Translations under genes and position numbers: made by a program
The notes under the pieces: model-generated
What the model was told of the DNA's origin: nothing
Databases searched by the model: none
What the model saw: only the letters and a program-made list of their open reading frames with translations
Shown here: positions 27,437 to 37,343 of the stretch, one piece after another
Position numbering within the stretch: the stretch's first letter is position 1
Layout of the letters: every line of letters starts with the position of its first letter
Source of the DNA: Woeseiaceae bacterium
GTDB taxonomy: Bacteria > Pseudomonadota > Gammaproteobacteria > Steroidobacterales > Woeseiaceae
Direction of reading: 5' to 3'
Assembly: GCA_021773135.1 (NCBI GenBank)
Contig: JAJFKP010000056.1
Coordinates: 62,001-126,000, forward strand
Length of the DNA: 64,000 nt

Positions 27437-27910
27437 ATGAAAGCATTTATAAAACAATCGATTATCGCCATTATTTCATGTAATTTCTTAATAGCGTGCG
27501 CGGTCACTGACGAAGAATCGGAGCTTGGGTCGGACATCAACTACCAAGGTTCGGATTGCATCTCGATCCGGACTATCCGAGACTATGAGCCGTTGGACAG
27601 GCAAAGCCTCCTGATGAAGGCTGGCGGCAACAGGACCTATTTCGTCACTCTCGCCGGTTCGTCCATGGAGCTTCGATCAGCTTTCAGGCTGGGTTTTTCG
27701 TCACGGGACAGCTGGCTGTGCCCTTATGGCGGTGACCGGATCGTTTTCGAAGGTATCTCCGGCGTTGGCATGCCAATACGAGCGATTAGCCGGGTAACCG
27801 AAGAGCAGGCGGAAGAGTTACTCATTCGGTTTGGTAAGAAACAACCGCCAGAATTGCAAGATCCGGCGCCTGCGGACATTAAAGGCGCCGAGGTCGAAGA
27901 GCTAGGCTAA
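27437..27910 (+). CDS. Putative lipoprotein, DUF6491-like
   Basis: A 157-residue protein with a signal peptide and lipobox-like LIAC (cysteine about residue 21). A globular part contains the segments DCISIRTIRDYEPLDRQSLL, MELRSAFRLGFSSRD and LCPYGGDRIVF, which resemble the small DUF6491 family of proteobacterial lipoproteins by recall only. Two cysteines outside the lipobox may form a disulfide. Function unknown. ATG 27437 gives a standard signal peptide; GTG 27428 would add three residues. Confidence 0.65.
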   Translation: MKAFIKQSIIAIISCNFLIACAVTDEESELGSDINYQGSDCISIRTIRDYEPLDRQSLLMKAGGNRTYFVTLAGSSMELRSAFRLGFSSRDSWLCPYGGDRIVFEGISGVGMPIRAISRVTEEQAEELLIRFGKKQPPELQDPAPADIKGAEVEELG

Positions 27911-27985
27911 ATCGTTTTGACTTGAGGTTTAACGACCAGGGTCAGGCGATGTGGCCACGCAATCCGCAATCTCCGTGCGGACCCG

Positions 27986-28020
27986 CCCGACCACCCTATG
28001 GGTGGTCGGGTTTTATTTTT
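27986..28020 (+). terminator. Intrinsic terminator after the lipoprotein gene
   Basis: Ten-base perfect stem CCCGACCACC (27986-27995) and GGTGGTCGGG (28001-28010), a five-base loop, then TTTTATTTTT. It excludes the open frame start at 27998 for the next gene and isolates the CoA-transferase transcription unit. Confidence 0.9.
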
Positions 28021-28060
28021 CTTGCGGTATTGGCGCCGTCGCTCGACAATTCTCGACCTG

Positions 28061-29305
28061 ATGGTTGATCCGAATACAAAGAAATCAAATGGACCGTTGC
28101 GGGGCGTAAAAGTGCTCGACCTCAGTCGAATACTTGCCGGTCCATGGGCGACCCAGCTGCTCGGTGACTATGGCGCCGAGATTATTAAAGTGGAGCGACC
28201 TGGCAGCGGCGATGACACACGTTCGTGGGGCCCACCTTGGCTCGGCTCGGGCGATGCCGGGACGGACAGAACTGCGGCCTATTTTCTGTCCGCCAATCGC
28301 AACAAGCGTTCTATAACCATAGATATCTCTCACCCCGACGGCATCGAAATCATCAGGAAGCTGGTGCTTGAATGCGATGTCTTCGTTGAAAACTTCAAGG
28401 TCGGCACGCTGGCAAGGTACGGACTCGATTACGCAAGCCTGCGGGCATTGAGGCCCGAGCTGATCTATTGCTCCGTATCGGCGTACGGTCAAACCGGGTC
28501 TCGCGCTGCGGAGCCAGGTTACGACGCTATGATCCAGGCATCCGGCGGCTTGATGAGCATTACAGGCGCGCCCGACGAAGAAGGCGGTTCGCCACAAAAG
28601 GTTGGGGTCGCGATCGCGGATATCATGGCAGGCATGTACGCGGTAACCGCAATTCTGGCCGCTCTGTTTGCCCGCAACGAATCCGGCACGGGACAACAAA
28701 TTGATATACCACTGTACGACACCCAGGTCGCCTGGTTGGCTAACCAAAACATGAACTATCTCATTGGCCATGCCGTGCCCGGACGCCAGGGAACCGGGCA
28801 CCCAAACCTGGTGCCGTACCAGACTTTTGCGACTGCCGATGGCTACCTGACCGTTGCAGTTGGAAACGATCGACAGTTTGCCGCGTGTGCCAGGTGCCTC
28901 GATTTACCGGGCCTCGTAGCAGATCCGCGCTTTCGCACTAATGCAGATCGCGTGCAGCATCGCGATGAGCTGATTCCGGAGATGGCGGCGAAACTGGGTG
29001 AGAAGGTTACGCAGTACTGGCTTGAGATCTTGACAGAATGCGGCGTTCCGGTGGGACCGATCAATTCCATCGCGGACGTGCTGGAGAACGACTATGCGCA
29101 CGAAAGAAAGTTAGTACGCTCAATCCAGCATGCATCCGTCGGTCGTATCCCAACCGTCGCGAACCCGGTCGAATTCTCGGCTACTTCGGTCGCATACGAA
29201 CTCGCGCCGCCGCTGCTCGGAGAGCATACGGAAGAGATCTTGATAAACGAATTGGGCTACACAGCGGCTAAGATTGCTGATCTGCGTAAGGCGGGTGCGA
29301 TATGA
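28061..29305 (+). CDS. CaiB/BaiF family (class III) CoA-transferase
   Basis: A 414-residue family III CoA-transferase, swapping CoA between carboxylic acids. Typical motifs are VKVLDLSRILAGPWATQLLGDYGAEIIKVERPGSGDDTR, the FLSANRNKRSI stretch, the catalytic aspartate segment GYDAMIQASGGLMS, and VAIADIMAGMYA. The substrate cannot be read from sequence. ATG 28061 is chosen because upstream in-frame starts fall in or before the terminator. No Shine-Dalgarno is visible. A weak promoter (TTGCGG 28022, GACAAT 28045) would put the transcript start next to the ATG. The stop overlaps the start of the aminotransferase gene (ATGA). Confidence 0.9.
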   Translation: MVDPNTKKSNGPLRGVKVLDLSRILAGPWATQLLGDYGAEIIKVERPGSGDDTRSWGPPWLGSGDAGTDRTAAYFLSANRNKRSITIDISHPDGIEIIRKLVLECDVFVENFKVGTLARYGLDYASLRALRPELIYCSVSAYGQTGSRAAEPGYDAMIQASGGLMSITGAPDEEGGSPQKVGVAIADIMAGMYAVTAILAALFARNESGTGQQIDIPLYDTQVAWLANQNMNYLIGHAVPGRQGTGHPNLVPYQTFATADGYLTVAVGNDRQFAACARCLDLPGLVADPRFRTNADRVQHRDELIPEMAAKLGEKVTQYWLEILTECGVPVGPINSIADVLENDYAHERKLVRSIQHASVGRIPTVANPVEFSATSVAYELAPPLLGEHTEEILINELGYTAAKIADLRKAGAI

Positions 29306-30531
29306 AAAAGCAGGCACCGAACTCTGCGGTTCGAACCAGTACGACACTGAACGACGTTAGGTACGAGATTCGTGGCCAATTGGCACATCGTGCAGAGGAA
29401 ATGGAAAAACGCGGCTACGAAATTCTCTCGTTGAATATTGGTAATCCCGGTCTTTTCGGCTTCAGAACACCGGAAACGATGCGCCTGGCGATGATTGAAA
29501 ACCTGGGGGCAGCGGAGCCCTACAGTCACCAGAAAGGAATTTTTCCCGCGCGCGAAGCCGTCGTGATGCAGCAGCAGGATCGCGGCATCATGAACACGAC
29601 CGCAGAAGACGTATTTATCGGCAATGGTGTCAGTGAATTGATTGACCTGGCATTGCGGGCATTACTGGATAGCGGCGACGAGGTGCTGGTGCCAAGCCCG
29701 GATTACCCGCTTTGGTCAGCCGCGGTCGCACTAAACGGCGGCACGGTTCGGCATTACGATTGTCCGCCAGACAGGGAATTTGCACCCGACATTGGGCACA
29801 TTGAATCTCTTATTGGACCCAGAACGCGCGCAATCGTCATCATTAATCCCAACAATCCAAGCGGGGCGGTCTACGATTTGCGCACGCTGGAACAGATTGT
29901 GGCGCTTGCTGAAAAGAACCACCTGGTCGTACTTTCCGATGAGATATACGATCAGATGGTCTACGACGATGCCGAGTTTATTCCCCTTGGGACACTGGTG
30001 ACGAATACGCTCTGCCTCACATTTTCCGGGCTTTCAAAAGTGTACCGGGCGTGTGGCTATCGTGTCGGCTGGTGCGCGTTTAGCGGCGACCTGGATATTG
30101 CCGACAATTATCGCAATGGCATGGAGTTGCTGGCATCGCTCCGCCTGTGCAGCAATGTTCCTGGTCAATGGGCGGTGCAAACGGCGCTGGGTGGCTTTCA
30201 GAGCATAAAAGATCTGGTCAAGCCGGGTGGACGCTTGTACCAGTCTCGGCAGGCGGTTATTGATGCGGTCGACAATAGTCCTTACCTCAGCATGAGCAGG
30301 CCAATGGGTGCGATGTATGCCTTCATTCGGCTGAATGCGGCATCGGCCGCTGTAATGGATGACCAGGCATTCGCGCTCGAACTCCTGGAAACCAGGCATG
30401 TTCTCGTAGCGCCTGGAAGCAGTTTCAATACCGAATACACGGACCATTTTCGGATCACCACGCTACCCGATCCGGATGTATTGCAGGACGTTTTCGGGCG
30501 GATAAATTCGTTACTGGAACAACACGCCTGA
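29302..30531 (+). CDS. Class I/II PLP aminotransferase, AlaA-like
   Basis: A 409-residue fold-I aminotransferase. NIGNPGLFGF, PYSHQKGIFPAREAV, the PLP-phosphate site GNGVSELIDLAL, NPNNPSGAVY, SDEIYDQMVYD and the lysine loop LSKVYRACGYRVGW match the AlaA (glutamate-pyruvate aminotransferase) group of alanine synthesis. Translationally coupled to the upstream CoA-transferase by a four-base overlap, which is unusual for AlaA and may hint at an amino-acid or keto-acid catabolic role. Followed after four bases by the AddB-like gene. Confidence 0.87.
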   Translation: MKKQAPNSAVRTSTTLNDVRYEIRGQLAHRAEEMEKRGYEILSLNIGNPGLFGFRTPETMRLAMIENLGAAEPYSHQKGIFPAREAVVMQQQDRGIMNTTAEDVFIGNGVSELIDLALRALLDSGDEVLVPSPDYPLWSAAVALNGGTVRHYDCPPDREFAPDIGHIESLIGPRTRAIVIINPNNPSGAVYDLRTLEQIVALAEKNHLVVLSDEIYDQMVYDDAEFIPLGTLVTNTLCLTFSGLSKVYRACGYRVGWCAFSGDLDIADNYRNGMELLASLRLCSNVPGQWAVQTALGGFQSIKDLVKPGGRLYQSRQAVIDAVDNSPYLSMSRPMGAMYAFIRLNAASAAVMDDQAFALELLETRHVLVAPGSSFNTEYTDHFRITTLPDPDVLQDVFGRINSLLEQHA

Positions 30532-30535
30532 CCTC

Positions 30536-33136
30536 ATGTATTCGTGGCTACAGGAGGCGGTTAGCGATCAGCGCGAGATTGTCACGGCAAGCCGCCGTCT
30601 TGCGCGCGAACTGCGTGATAGTTACAACCAACAACAATTCGCCGCCGGCCATCAGGCGTGGTTGACCCCGACAATATTCTCCTGGCACGACTGGCTGAGC
30701 TCGCAGCTTGACCGGGTCCGGCAGCCGGACGGGTTGCCCCGAATTCTTGATCCGGCATCGAGCGCTCTGGTCTGGGAACGCTGCCTGCGACAGTTATGTC
30801 CGGATGGTTTGCCCGGGATTGGCGGCCTGGTTCGACAAGCCATACAGTCCTGGTTGCGGGCCCAGGACTGGGGAATTCCTGTCACAGCACTTCGCGATTC
30901 CGCGCGTAGCCAGGACGAACGTATCTTCGCCGCTGCGGCACACGACTATCAGCGACGCCTGCAGGACAACAACTGGATTGATGCCGGCGGCAAAGCCGGT
31001 CTGGTTACTCGCCTGGTTGAAGCCGGCACGATTATTCCGTCCGCTAACGTCACGTTTGCCGGTTTCGATCGCGTAAGTCCGGCTGTGCAACAAATAATAA
31101 TGGCGCTGAAGGAAGCTGGGGCCTCCGTGCACACTGCACCCGAGCCGGCAAACCATAACGCACCATCTTGCTTGTCATTCGACCATGCTGACGCAGAGCT
31201 ACGCGCTGCTGGTACCTGGGCCCGGCTGCAACTTGACGGCGATCCGGCTGCGAAAATTGCGATTGTCGTGCCCGGGCTTGAGGTATGTTCGGCCAGCGCA
31301 ACTCGGCTCATAAGAGAAGGCCTTGTTCCGGGTTGGCAGTATGGCGGGTCAGCGTTCGCGTCTGCGACAAACGTCTCATATGGACGCAGGCTTGCGGACT
31401 ATCCAGCGGTATCGATTGCGTTGCTTGCATTGCGTTGGGCACACCGATCGCTTTCCAGTCGGGAAATCAGCCTGCTGCTGCGGAGTCGTTGTCTGGTCAG
31501 TGACGAAACAACAGGACGTTGCCGCCTCGAAATCGAAATGCGTGGTCACCCGGATCGGAACTGGTCGCCTGAAGATTTTTCAAGTGTATTCAAGGCCGAC
31601 GACGATGCTGAAGACGCGCAGCGATTTCTCGACTGTGTAGCAACCCTGGCAAGTTTCCGGTCGAGCCAGGGTGATCGACTGCGGCCAGGAGAGTGGGTGC
31701 GACGTATCGACTCATTGTTGACGCAGCTACATTGGCCTGGTCCTGCTGTATTGGAAAGTGACGAATTTCAGCTGGTAAATCGCTGGCGCGAGCTGCTAAA
31801 CGAGTATGCGCGAATTGAGATAGTAGCGCCGCTCGTTGACTTCGGAGCAGTTGTTCAGCGACTTGGATCTATGGCGACGGATATTTTGTATCAGCCCGAT
31901 AACGGCCCCGGCGTGGTGCAGGTACTCGGGGTCCTGGAGGCAACGGGTATGGAGTTTGATCACGTCTGGGTTTGCGGCATGGATTCTTCGCAGTGGCCGC
32001 CGGCTACGACGCCAGCGCGTTTCATTTCCCTGTCGTTGCAAAGGCAATATCGGATGCCCGATGCTACACCCGCCGATACGCTTGAGTTCGGTCGGCAGGT
32101 GCTGCGGGGATTTGCTGCAGCGGGGAAGCGCTGCGTCTTTAGTTCCGTAACCTGCAGCGAAGAATTGGAACTCACGCCAACGAGTCTTCTGGATGAGCTG
32201 GGTTGCGTCGCTGCAGACCAGGCCGAAGACCCCGGCTGGTACGCAGCAACACTTGTAACTGCGGACGCACTGCCAGTCGAATTGGATGATCCTGCACCGC
32301 CGGTTGGCACGCACGAAAAAATTCGCGGTGGCGCCTACACGGTGCAAAGGCAGTTCAAGGAACCATTCAGCGCGTTCGTGCACGGCCGCCTTGGCGTAAG
32401 ACTGTTGGATAAATTTGCGCCCGGTTTATCACCGGGCGTCCGTGGCAATATTGTTCATGCCTCGCTGCACAATCTGTTGGTGTCCAGGCCGTCACAGGAC
32501 ACCATAACTGGTTGGACAGAAAAGGAGCGCTTGCGAAGAATCGGCAGCGCGGTCGATGCGGCTTTGGCAGAACATGGTCGCAGAGCAGATTCTATTCTAA
32601 GGCGAATTCTACGCTGCGAAAGAGAGCGGCTACTTCGGCTGTTGGACAGTTTTCTGAGCGCCGAAACAGAACGCGTTTCTTTCGCAATTGCGGAGGTCGA
32701 GCACAACGTCGCTTACAGCAAATTCGGTATTGAACTGGGGCTGCGAATTGATCGCATCGATCGGCTGAGTGATGGCAGCCTTTTCGTCATTGACTATAAG
32801 ACTGGCATACCAAAACACTTTCTGGGTGGCTCGGGCGAATTGACTGATTTGCAGCTCGTCGTATATGCCGATGCGCTTAGAGAAGCGGTAGGTGGTTTGG
32901 CGCTGATCAATATCGACAGTCGCACGATCAAGGCCAGGGGCGCAGGCGCGGGCGGCAGCTGGAGCAAGAAATACGCAGATTCTTGGGAGCAGACGCTTGC
33001 ATCGTGGCGAACCGAGGTGCATCGGACGATAGAGAAATTCTCGGCCGGAGATGTGCGGTTAAATCGGTCTTTTTCAGCAAGTGAAGATCGTCCGCTGGTA
33101 ATACTCAGTCGCAAGGGGGCGCAGTCGTTTGAATAG
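30536..33136 (+). CDS. AddB-like PD-(D/E)XK nuclease, probable DNA repair protein
   Basis: An 866-residue protein resembling the 'probable DNA repair protein' family paired with AddA-like helicases. The N-terminal region is an inactive helicase-like fold without a recognisable Walker A. The C-terminal third ends in a RecB-type nuclease core: LGLRIDRIDRLSDGSLFVIDYKTG, where D and the D-Y-K triad are catalytic. Four cysteines of an AddB 4Fe-4S cluster are not evident. Expected to act with the next gene in double-strand-break end resection. The downstream helicase starts inside its last codons. Confidence 0.85.
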   Translation: MYSWLQEAVSDQREIVTASRRLARELRDSYNQQQFAAGHQAWLTPTIFSWHDWLSSQLDRVRQPDGLPRILDPASSALVWERCLRQLCPDGLPGIGGLVRQAIQSWLRAQDWGIPVTALRDSARSQDERIFAAAAHDYQRRLQDNNWIDAGGKAGLVTRLVEAGTIIPSANVTFAGFDRVSPAVQQIIMALKEAGASVHTAPEPANHNAPSCLSFDHADAELRAAGTWARLQLDGDPAAKIAIVVPGLEVCSASATRLIREGLVPGWQYGGSAFASATNVSYGRRLADYPAVSIALLALRWAHRSLSSREISLLLRSRCLVSDETTGRCRLEIEMRGHPDRNWSPEDFSSVFKADDDAEDAQRFLDCVATLASFRSSQGDRLRPGEWVRRIDSLLTQLHWPGPAVLESDEFQLVNRWRELLNEYARIEIVAPLVDFGAVVQRLGSMATDILYQPDNGPGVVQVLGVLEATGMEFDHVWVCGMDSSQWPPATTPARFISLSLQRQYRMPDATPADTLEFGRQVLRGFAAAGKRCVFSSVTCSEELELTPTSLLDELGCVAADQAEDPGWYAATLVTADALPVELDDPAPPVGTHEKIRGGAYTVQRQFKEPFSAFVHGRLGVRLLDKFAPGLSPGVRGNIVHASLHNLLVSRPSQDTITGWTEKERLRRIGSAVDAALAEHGRRADSILRRILRCERERLLRLLDSFLSAETERVSFAIAEVEHNVAYSKFGIELGLRIDRIDRLSDGSLFVIDYKTGIPKHFLGGSGELTDLQLVVYADALREAVGGLALINIDSRTIKARGAGAGGSWSKKYADSWEQTLASWRTEVHRTIEKFSAGDVRLNRSFSASEDRPLVILSRKGAQSFE

Positions 33137-36100
33137 TGAGCAACGGCTTCTCGACGCAGACCTGGAGGCGAGAGTGGAAGCGCTCGACATTGGCCGTTCC
33201 TTCATCGTGCAGGCACCGGCGGGTTCAGGCAAAACCGAGCTGCTCATTCAGCGCTACCTGAGATTGTTGCCGCTAGTGGACCATCCCGAGGAAGTCCTTG
33301 CGATCACGTTTACCCGCAAGGCTGCTCTTGAAATGAAGCTGAGGGTGACGAATGCGCTAAAAGAAGCTCGCGATGGAGTCGTATCGGAAACCGAACATGG
33401 GCGTCTCACGCTGTCGCTCGCTGCAGACGTGCTGGCTCGTGATGCCAGCGAAAATTGGCGACTTATCGATTCACCCGGACGCATGCGCATTGAAACTGTG
33501 GATGCTTTTGGCGCCAGCATCGCGAGGTCGCTGCCAATCAGTTCCGGACTCGGTGGCACTACTGCCACAATCAGTGATGCAGAAATGGACGGCATTTATC
33601 GGGATGCCGCCACGGCGACGTTGGACTATCTCGCCACGGCCACACGATCAGGTAACGTCGTCGAGAACGTCCTTGTTCATCTCGACAATAATGTCGCGCT
33701 CTTTGTTGACTATCTCTCCCGAATGCTTGCATCTCGCGAGCAGTGGCTGTCGATCACTGGGGCTGGTTTCGCCAATGCCGATGAGGCAGCTAACGCCCGC
33801 AGGCAGCTGGAACAAAACATTGAGACGATCGTCGGCACCCAACTCGAAATCGCGCGGTCACAACTCCCGGCTGAATCGCATCATGCGGTAACGGAGTTGC
33901 TGCGCTACGCGGCGAAGAATGTCGCTGAGGCGGGGAAAATCGACCACCCGTTTACAGGATGCTGCGGGCTCGGATCGATGCCTGAACCTGTCGCTAAGCA
34001 GCGCGCAGCCTGGCAGGCAATTGCCAACCTGCTGTTGACGAAAACAGGCTCGTGGCGCAAAAGCATCAACAAAAACGATGGTTTCCCCGTCGGTGATGAT
34101 GGGCAGAAAAAGGCCCTCTATGAACTAATCGGCACGCTATGCGAGCGGCACGCACTTCGCGAAAGTCTGCATCGGACAAAATTGTTGCCTTCTGCGGGAT
34201 ATTCCGATGAACAGTGGAAGGTGCTCACTGCGTTGTTCGATCTGCTGCCACTTGCCGTGGGCGAGTTGCGGCGTTTGTTTAGCGAGCGCGGGGTAAGTGA
34301 CCACAATGAGGTTGCGCTGGCCGCGGGTCGTGCATTGGGCTCAGCGGAGGACCCAGGTGAAATAGCGCTGGTTCTCGATTACACGATTCAGCACTTGCTG
34401 GTCGACGAAATGCAGGACACGTCATTCGGCCAGTATGAGTTGTTAACAAAAATAATCGCCGGCTGGAGCTCGGGTGACGGGCGCACAATTTTTTGCGTCG
34501 GGGACCCGATGCAGTCCATATACCGGTTTCGGGGTGCCGAGGTAGGCGAGTTCCTATTGGCGCAAAAAAACGGGATTGGAAATGTGCAACTTGATACTTT
34601 GGTACTGCGCAGAAATTTTCGCTCCGGCGAGCATATCGTGCATTGGGTCAACACGGTCTTCACGCAGGTCATGCCCCTTTCCGACAATATTGCCGCTGGC
34701 GCAATTTCTTACGCGGAGTCCGTCCCTGTGGAGCAGCATGCCAATGCTGGTGCATGCAGGGTTCACAGTCTGTTTGACGCCGACTATGATCAGGAAGCGG
34801 AGCATACGCTGTCAGTCATACGCGACTGCCTGCAAGACTCGGAAGACGAGAACGTTGCCCTGCTGGTTCGCAGCAGGACGCAGCTCGCAAACCTGTTGCC
34901 ATTGCTGCGACAGAGCGGTATCAAGTACCAGTCTGTAGAGATAGACCGCCTTACAGACCTGCCGGAAATCATTGACGCGCTGGCACTGACGCGGGCCCTG
35001 TGTCACGAGGGAGATCGCCTCGCTTGGCTTGCCCTGTTGCGCAGTCCCTGGACAGGCCTGAAGTGGCAGGACCTGCACGCGCTTACGTATAACGACCACC
35101 ACCGCACCCTGACTGAGATCGTTGCTGATAAAGAGCGGCTGGCGGCAATGTCACAGGATGGCCGCGCTCGCCTTGAGCGTTTCTTGGGGGCGATAGCCCC
35201 GTACGTCCAACGCTCAGCTACCTGGACACTGCGAAACCGCGTGGAATTGGCATGGTGTGCGCTGGGCGGACCAGCGCTCCTGCAGGACGAGGAACAGCTT
35301 GAGAACGTCTACCGGTTCTTTGCCGTCATCGAAAAGATCGAGAAATCCGGAACGCTCGTGGATGTTCGTGAGCTCGAACGCAGGCTTGACGACGAAAGGG
35401 TTTCCAGCGTGACGTCATCAGATTGCAGAGTCCAGGTGATGACCATGCACAAGGCAAAAGGGCTGCAGTTTGATCACGTCGTGCTGCCGGGGCTGGGTCG
35501 CGCTGTACGAGGCGGCGACAAATCAGTGCTGAGCTGGCTGAACATACCTACGGCGGCTGGCGGCAATGAAATGATTATCAGCCCGGTCGGGTCACGTGCG
35601 GATGTCGAGAATGACCCGCTACACCAGTTTATCGAGGCAACGGAAAACGACAGGAACAAGATGGAGCTTGATCGGCTCCTGTATGTGGCCTGCACGCGGG
35701 CCGTCAGGTCATTGCATCTGATCGGCAGTGTGGCGACCGGGCCGGACAATGATGCGCTAAAGCCACCCGTCAGCGGCTCGCTGCTGTCGAGACTGTGGTG
35801 TGCGCTGGACCACTACTATGCTGACGCACTTGCCGCAGGAACCGGCGTCACCGGGAATGCAAATGCAGGCTCGGCTGGCAGCGAGATTGCGGTAAATCCG
35901 CTGTTGCAAAGGCTCGATCCCGCCTGGAGTGCGCCGGTTCCCGAGCGCCACGTAGCGCTGGCATTGGCCAGCTCCAGTGCTGCAGAAGAACCGGAGCAGG
36001 CTGTCGAATTTTATTGGGTTGGCACGGCGGCACGCCACGCAGGCACCATTGTTCATCGCCTGTTGCAGCGACTCGGTGAGCGTGGAGCCGACAATGCGAA

Positions 36101-36542
36101 TTTCGATCCAGCGGCGGAATTGCCAACCGTGCGTCGCTGGGCGCGCGATTTAGGCGTCGCCGAAAAAGATATCGATACGGTCTGGGAGCGCGTGCGCAGT
36201 GCCGTGGAGGGCGCTTTGAGTGACCCGCGCGGTCGGTGGCTCCTGAACGGCCCCGGACATTCCGAGCTTGCGGTAACAGGCGTGCACAACGGACGCGCGG
36301 AGTCCGTCGTTATCGACCGCATTCGCATTGACGACGATGGCGTGCACTGGATCGTCGATTACAAGACCAGTACCCACGAGGGTGGCGATATGAGTGGATT
36401 CCTGCACCAGGAATCCGATCGGTACAGGCCACAGCTACGTCGTTACGCGGAGCTTTATGCCGCACTGTCCGGTGCGGATGTCAGAACGGCGCTGTATTTT
36501 CCGTTGCTTAAAGAGTTTTGTGAGGTATCGGTGACTCAATGA
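33129..36542 (+). CDS. AddA/UvrD-like helicase-nuclease
   Basis: SF1 helicase of 1137 residues. Motif I is APAGSGKTELL (K35), then ITFTRKAALEMKLR (Ia), LLVDEMQDTS (II, Walker B), GDPMQSIYRFRGAE (III), RNFRS (IV), VQVMTMHKAKGLQFDHV (V) and LLYVACTRA (VI). A C-terminal RecB-family nuclease region ends with HWIVDYKTSTHE. Its layout is that of AddA, pairing with the AddB-like protein as a RecBCD-type end-processing complex. The start is TTG 33129, eight bases inside the previous gene, preceded by AAGGGGG. Convergent with gspN with three bases between the stops. Confidence 0.92.
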   Translation: MNSEQRLLDADLEARVEALDIGRSFIVQAPAGSGKTELLIQRYLRLLPLVDHPEEVLAITFTRKAALEMKLRVTNALKEARDGVVSETEHGRLTLSLAADVLARDASENWRLIDSPGRMRIETVDAFGASIARSLPISSGLGGTTATISDAEMDGIYRDAATATLDYLATATRSGNVVENVLVHLDNNVALFVDYLSRMLASREQWLSITGAGFANADEAANARRQLEQNIETIVGTQLEIARSQLPAESHHAVTELLRYAAKNVAEAGKIDHPFTGCCGLGSMPEPVAKQRAAWQAIANLLLTKTGSWRKSINKNDGFPVGDDGQKKALYELIGTLCERHALRESLHRTKLLPSAGYSDEQWKVLTALFDLLPLAVGELRRLFSERGVSDHNEVALAAGRALGSAEDPGEIALVLDYTIQHLLVDEMQDTSFGQYELLTKIIAGWSSGDGRTIFCVGDPMQSIYRFRGAEVGEFLLAQKNGIGNVQLDTLVLRRNFRSGEHIVHWVNTVFTQVMPLSDNIAAGAISYAESVPVEQHANAGACRVHSLFDADYDQEAEHTLSVIRDCLQDSEDENVALLVRSRTQLANLLPLLRQSGIKYQSVEIDRLTDLPEIIDALALTRALCHEGDRLAWLALLRSPWTGLKWQDLHALTYNDHHRTLTEIVADKERLAAMSQDGRARLERFLGAIAPYVQRSATWTLRNRVELAWCALGGPALLQDEEQLENVYRFFAVIEKIEKSGTLVDVRELERRLDDERVSSVTSSDCRVQVMTMHKAKGLQFDHVVLPGLGRAVRGGDKSVLSWLNIPTAAGGNEMIISPVGSRADVENDPLHQFIEATENDRNKMELDRLLYVACTRAVRSLHLIGSVATGPDNDALKPPVSGSLLSRLWCALDHYYADALAAGTGVTGNANAGSAGSEIAVNPLLQRLDPAWSAPVPERHVALALASSSAAEEPEQAVEFYWVGTAARHAGTIVHRLLQRLGERGADNANFDPAAELPTVRRWARDLGVAEKDIDTVWERVRSAVEGALSDPRGRWLLNGPGHSELAVTGVHNGRAESVVIDRIRIDDDGVHWIVDYKTSTHEGGDMSGFLHQESDRYRPQLRRYAELYAALSGADVRTALYFPLLKEFCEVSVTQ

Positions 36543-36545
36543 GCC

Positions 36546-37274
36546 TTAAAGCGATCCTTCGAAACGAAAAGGCCGCATGCCCTTATCATCCGGGCTACCC
36601 AGGAACTCGAGCTGCCGCGTCACGGAGGGCGGGGCGGAAGGTCGGGCGCCGACATTCCCGATCAGGCTATAACTTCGGTCAGGGGCCAATGTGACGACCC
36701 CGTTTACTTCAAGTACACCCGAAGTGTCTGTCACTTCGGCAGTGACAGTGCCGCTGTCGGTATGAAACTCCGCTCGATAATCTCCAAGCCTCGCTGAAGA
36801 CAGTTCGGGCACAAAGAAATTGGTAACAGTAACGTTGCCCTCGACGTCTTCCGGCAATCCATTGCGCAACACCAGCCGAGCGAAGTCGAGCGCCAGGTCG
36901 CCGCTAATGCCTGCTTGTTGAAATGCTTCATGCACGAGGTCCAGCGGCATAGACCCGGTCATAGCCGACAGCGTTAACGCGCCGTCCAGTGCGACGGCGA
37001 CATTCGCTTCGATCTGGCCGGCTGCCGGCTGTGCCGAGACCCGGTAGGCGAGCTGCCCGGACAAAATCGACGCGGGCTGAATCTGCCAGTTCAGATTTCT
37101 GAGATAGGCCCCTGCCGCCAGTCCTTCTGCTGCGCTGCCGTTCCAGATTGAACCGGAAATGCCGGTAAGGCTCAGGTCCGGAGGTGCGAATTGGTTGTAG
37201 GCCACCCGCGCTGGAAATGTGGTTGCCAGAACGGCGAGGAATACGATCAATCCGGCGAAAATGTAACGTTTCAT
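36546..37274 (-). CDS. gspN: Type II secretion system protein N
   Basis: A 242-residue inner-membrane-anchored protein with one N-terminal helix (about 3-22) and a periplasmic beta-rich domain. The PPDLSLTGISGSIWNGSAAEG segment near residue 32 is characteristic of GspN. GspN is a non-universal T2SS component of unclear role. Last gene of the pseudopilin operon. Confidence 0.85.
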   Translation of the reverse strand: MKRYIFAGLIVFLAVLATTFPARVAYNQFAPPDLSLTGISGSIWNGSAAEGLAAGAYLRNLNWQIQPASILSGQLAYRVSAQPAAGQIEANVAVALDGALTLSAMTGSMPLDLVHEAFQQAGISGDLALDFARLVLRNGLPEDVEGNVTVTNFFVPELSSARLGDYRAEFHTDSGTVTAEVTDTSGVLEVNGVVTLAPDRSYSLIGNVGARPSAPPSVTRQLEFLGSPDDKGMRPFRFEGSL

Positions 37275-37343
37275 AGTTTGGCTTAATAACTTTTGAAGTA
37301 ACCAAGTGCCAGGCGGGAACTGTTGCGGCAGGTGGGCGCCACT

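Noticed and set aside
28085-28801. 238-codon minus-strand frame
   Set aside because: Antisense to the CoA-transferase gene; no ribosome site or domain.
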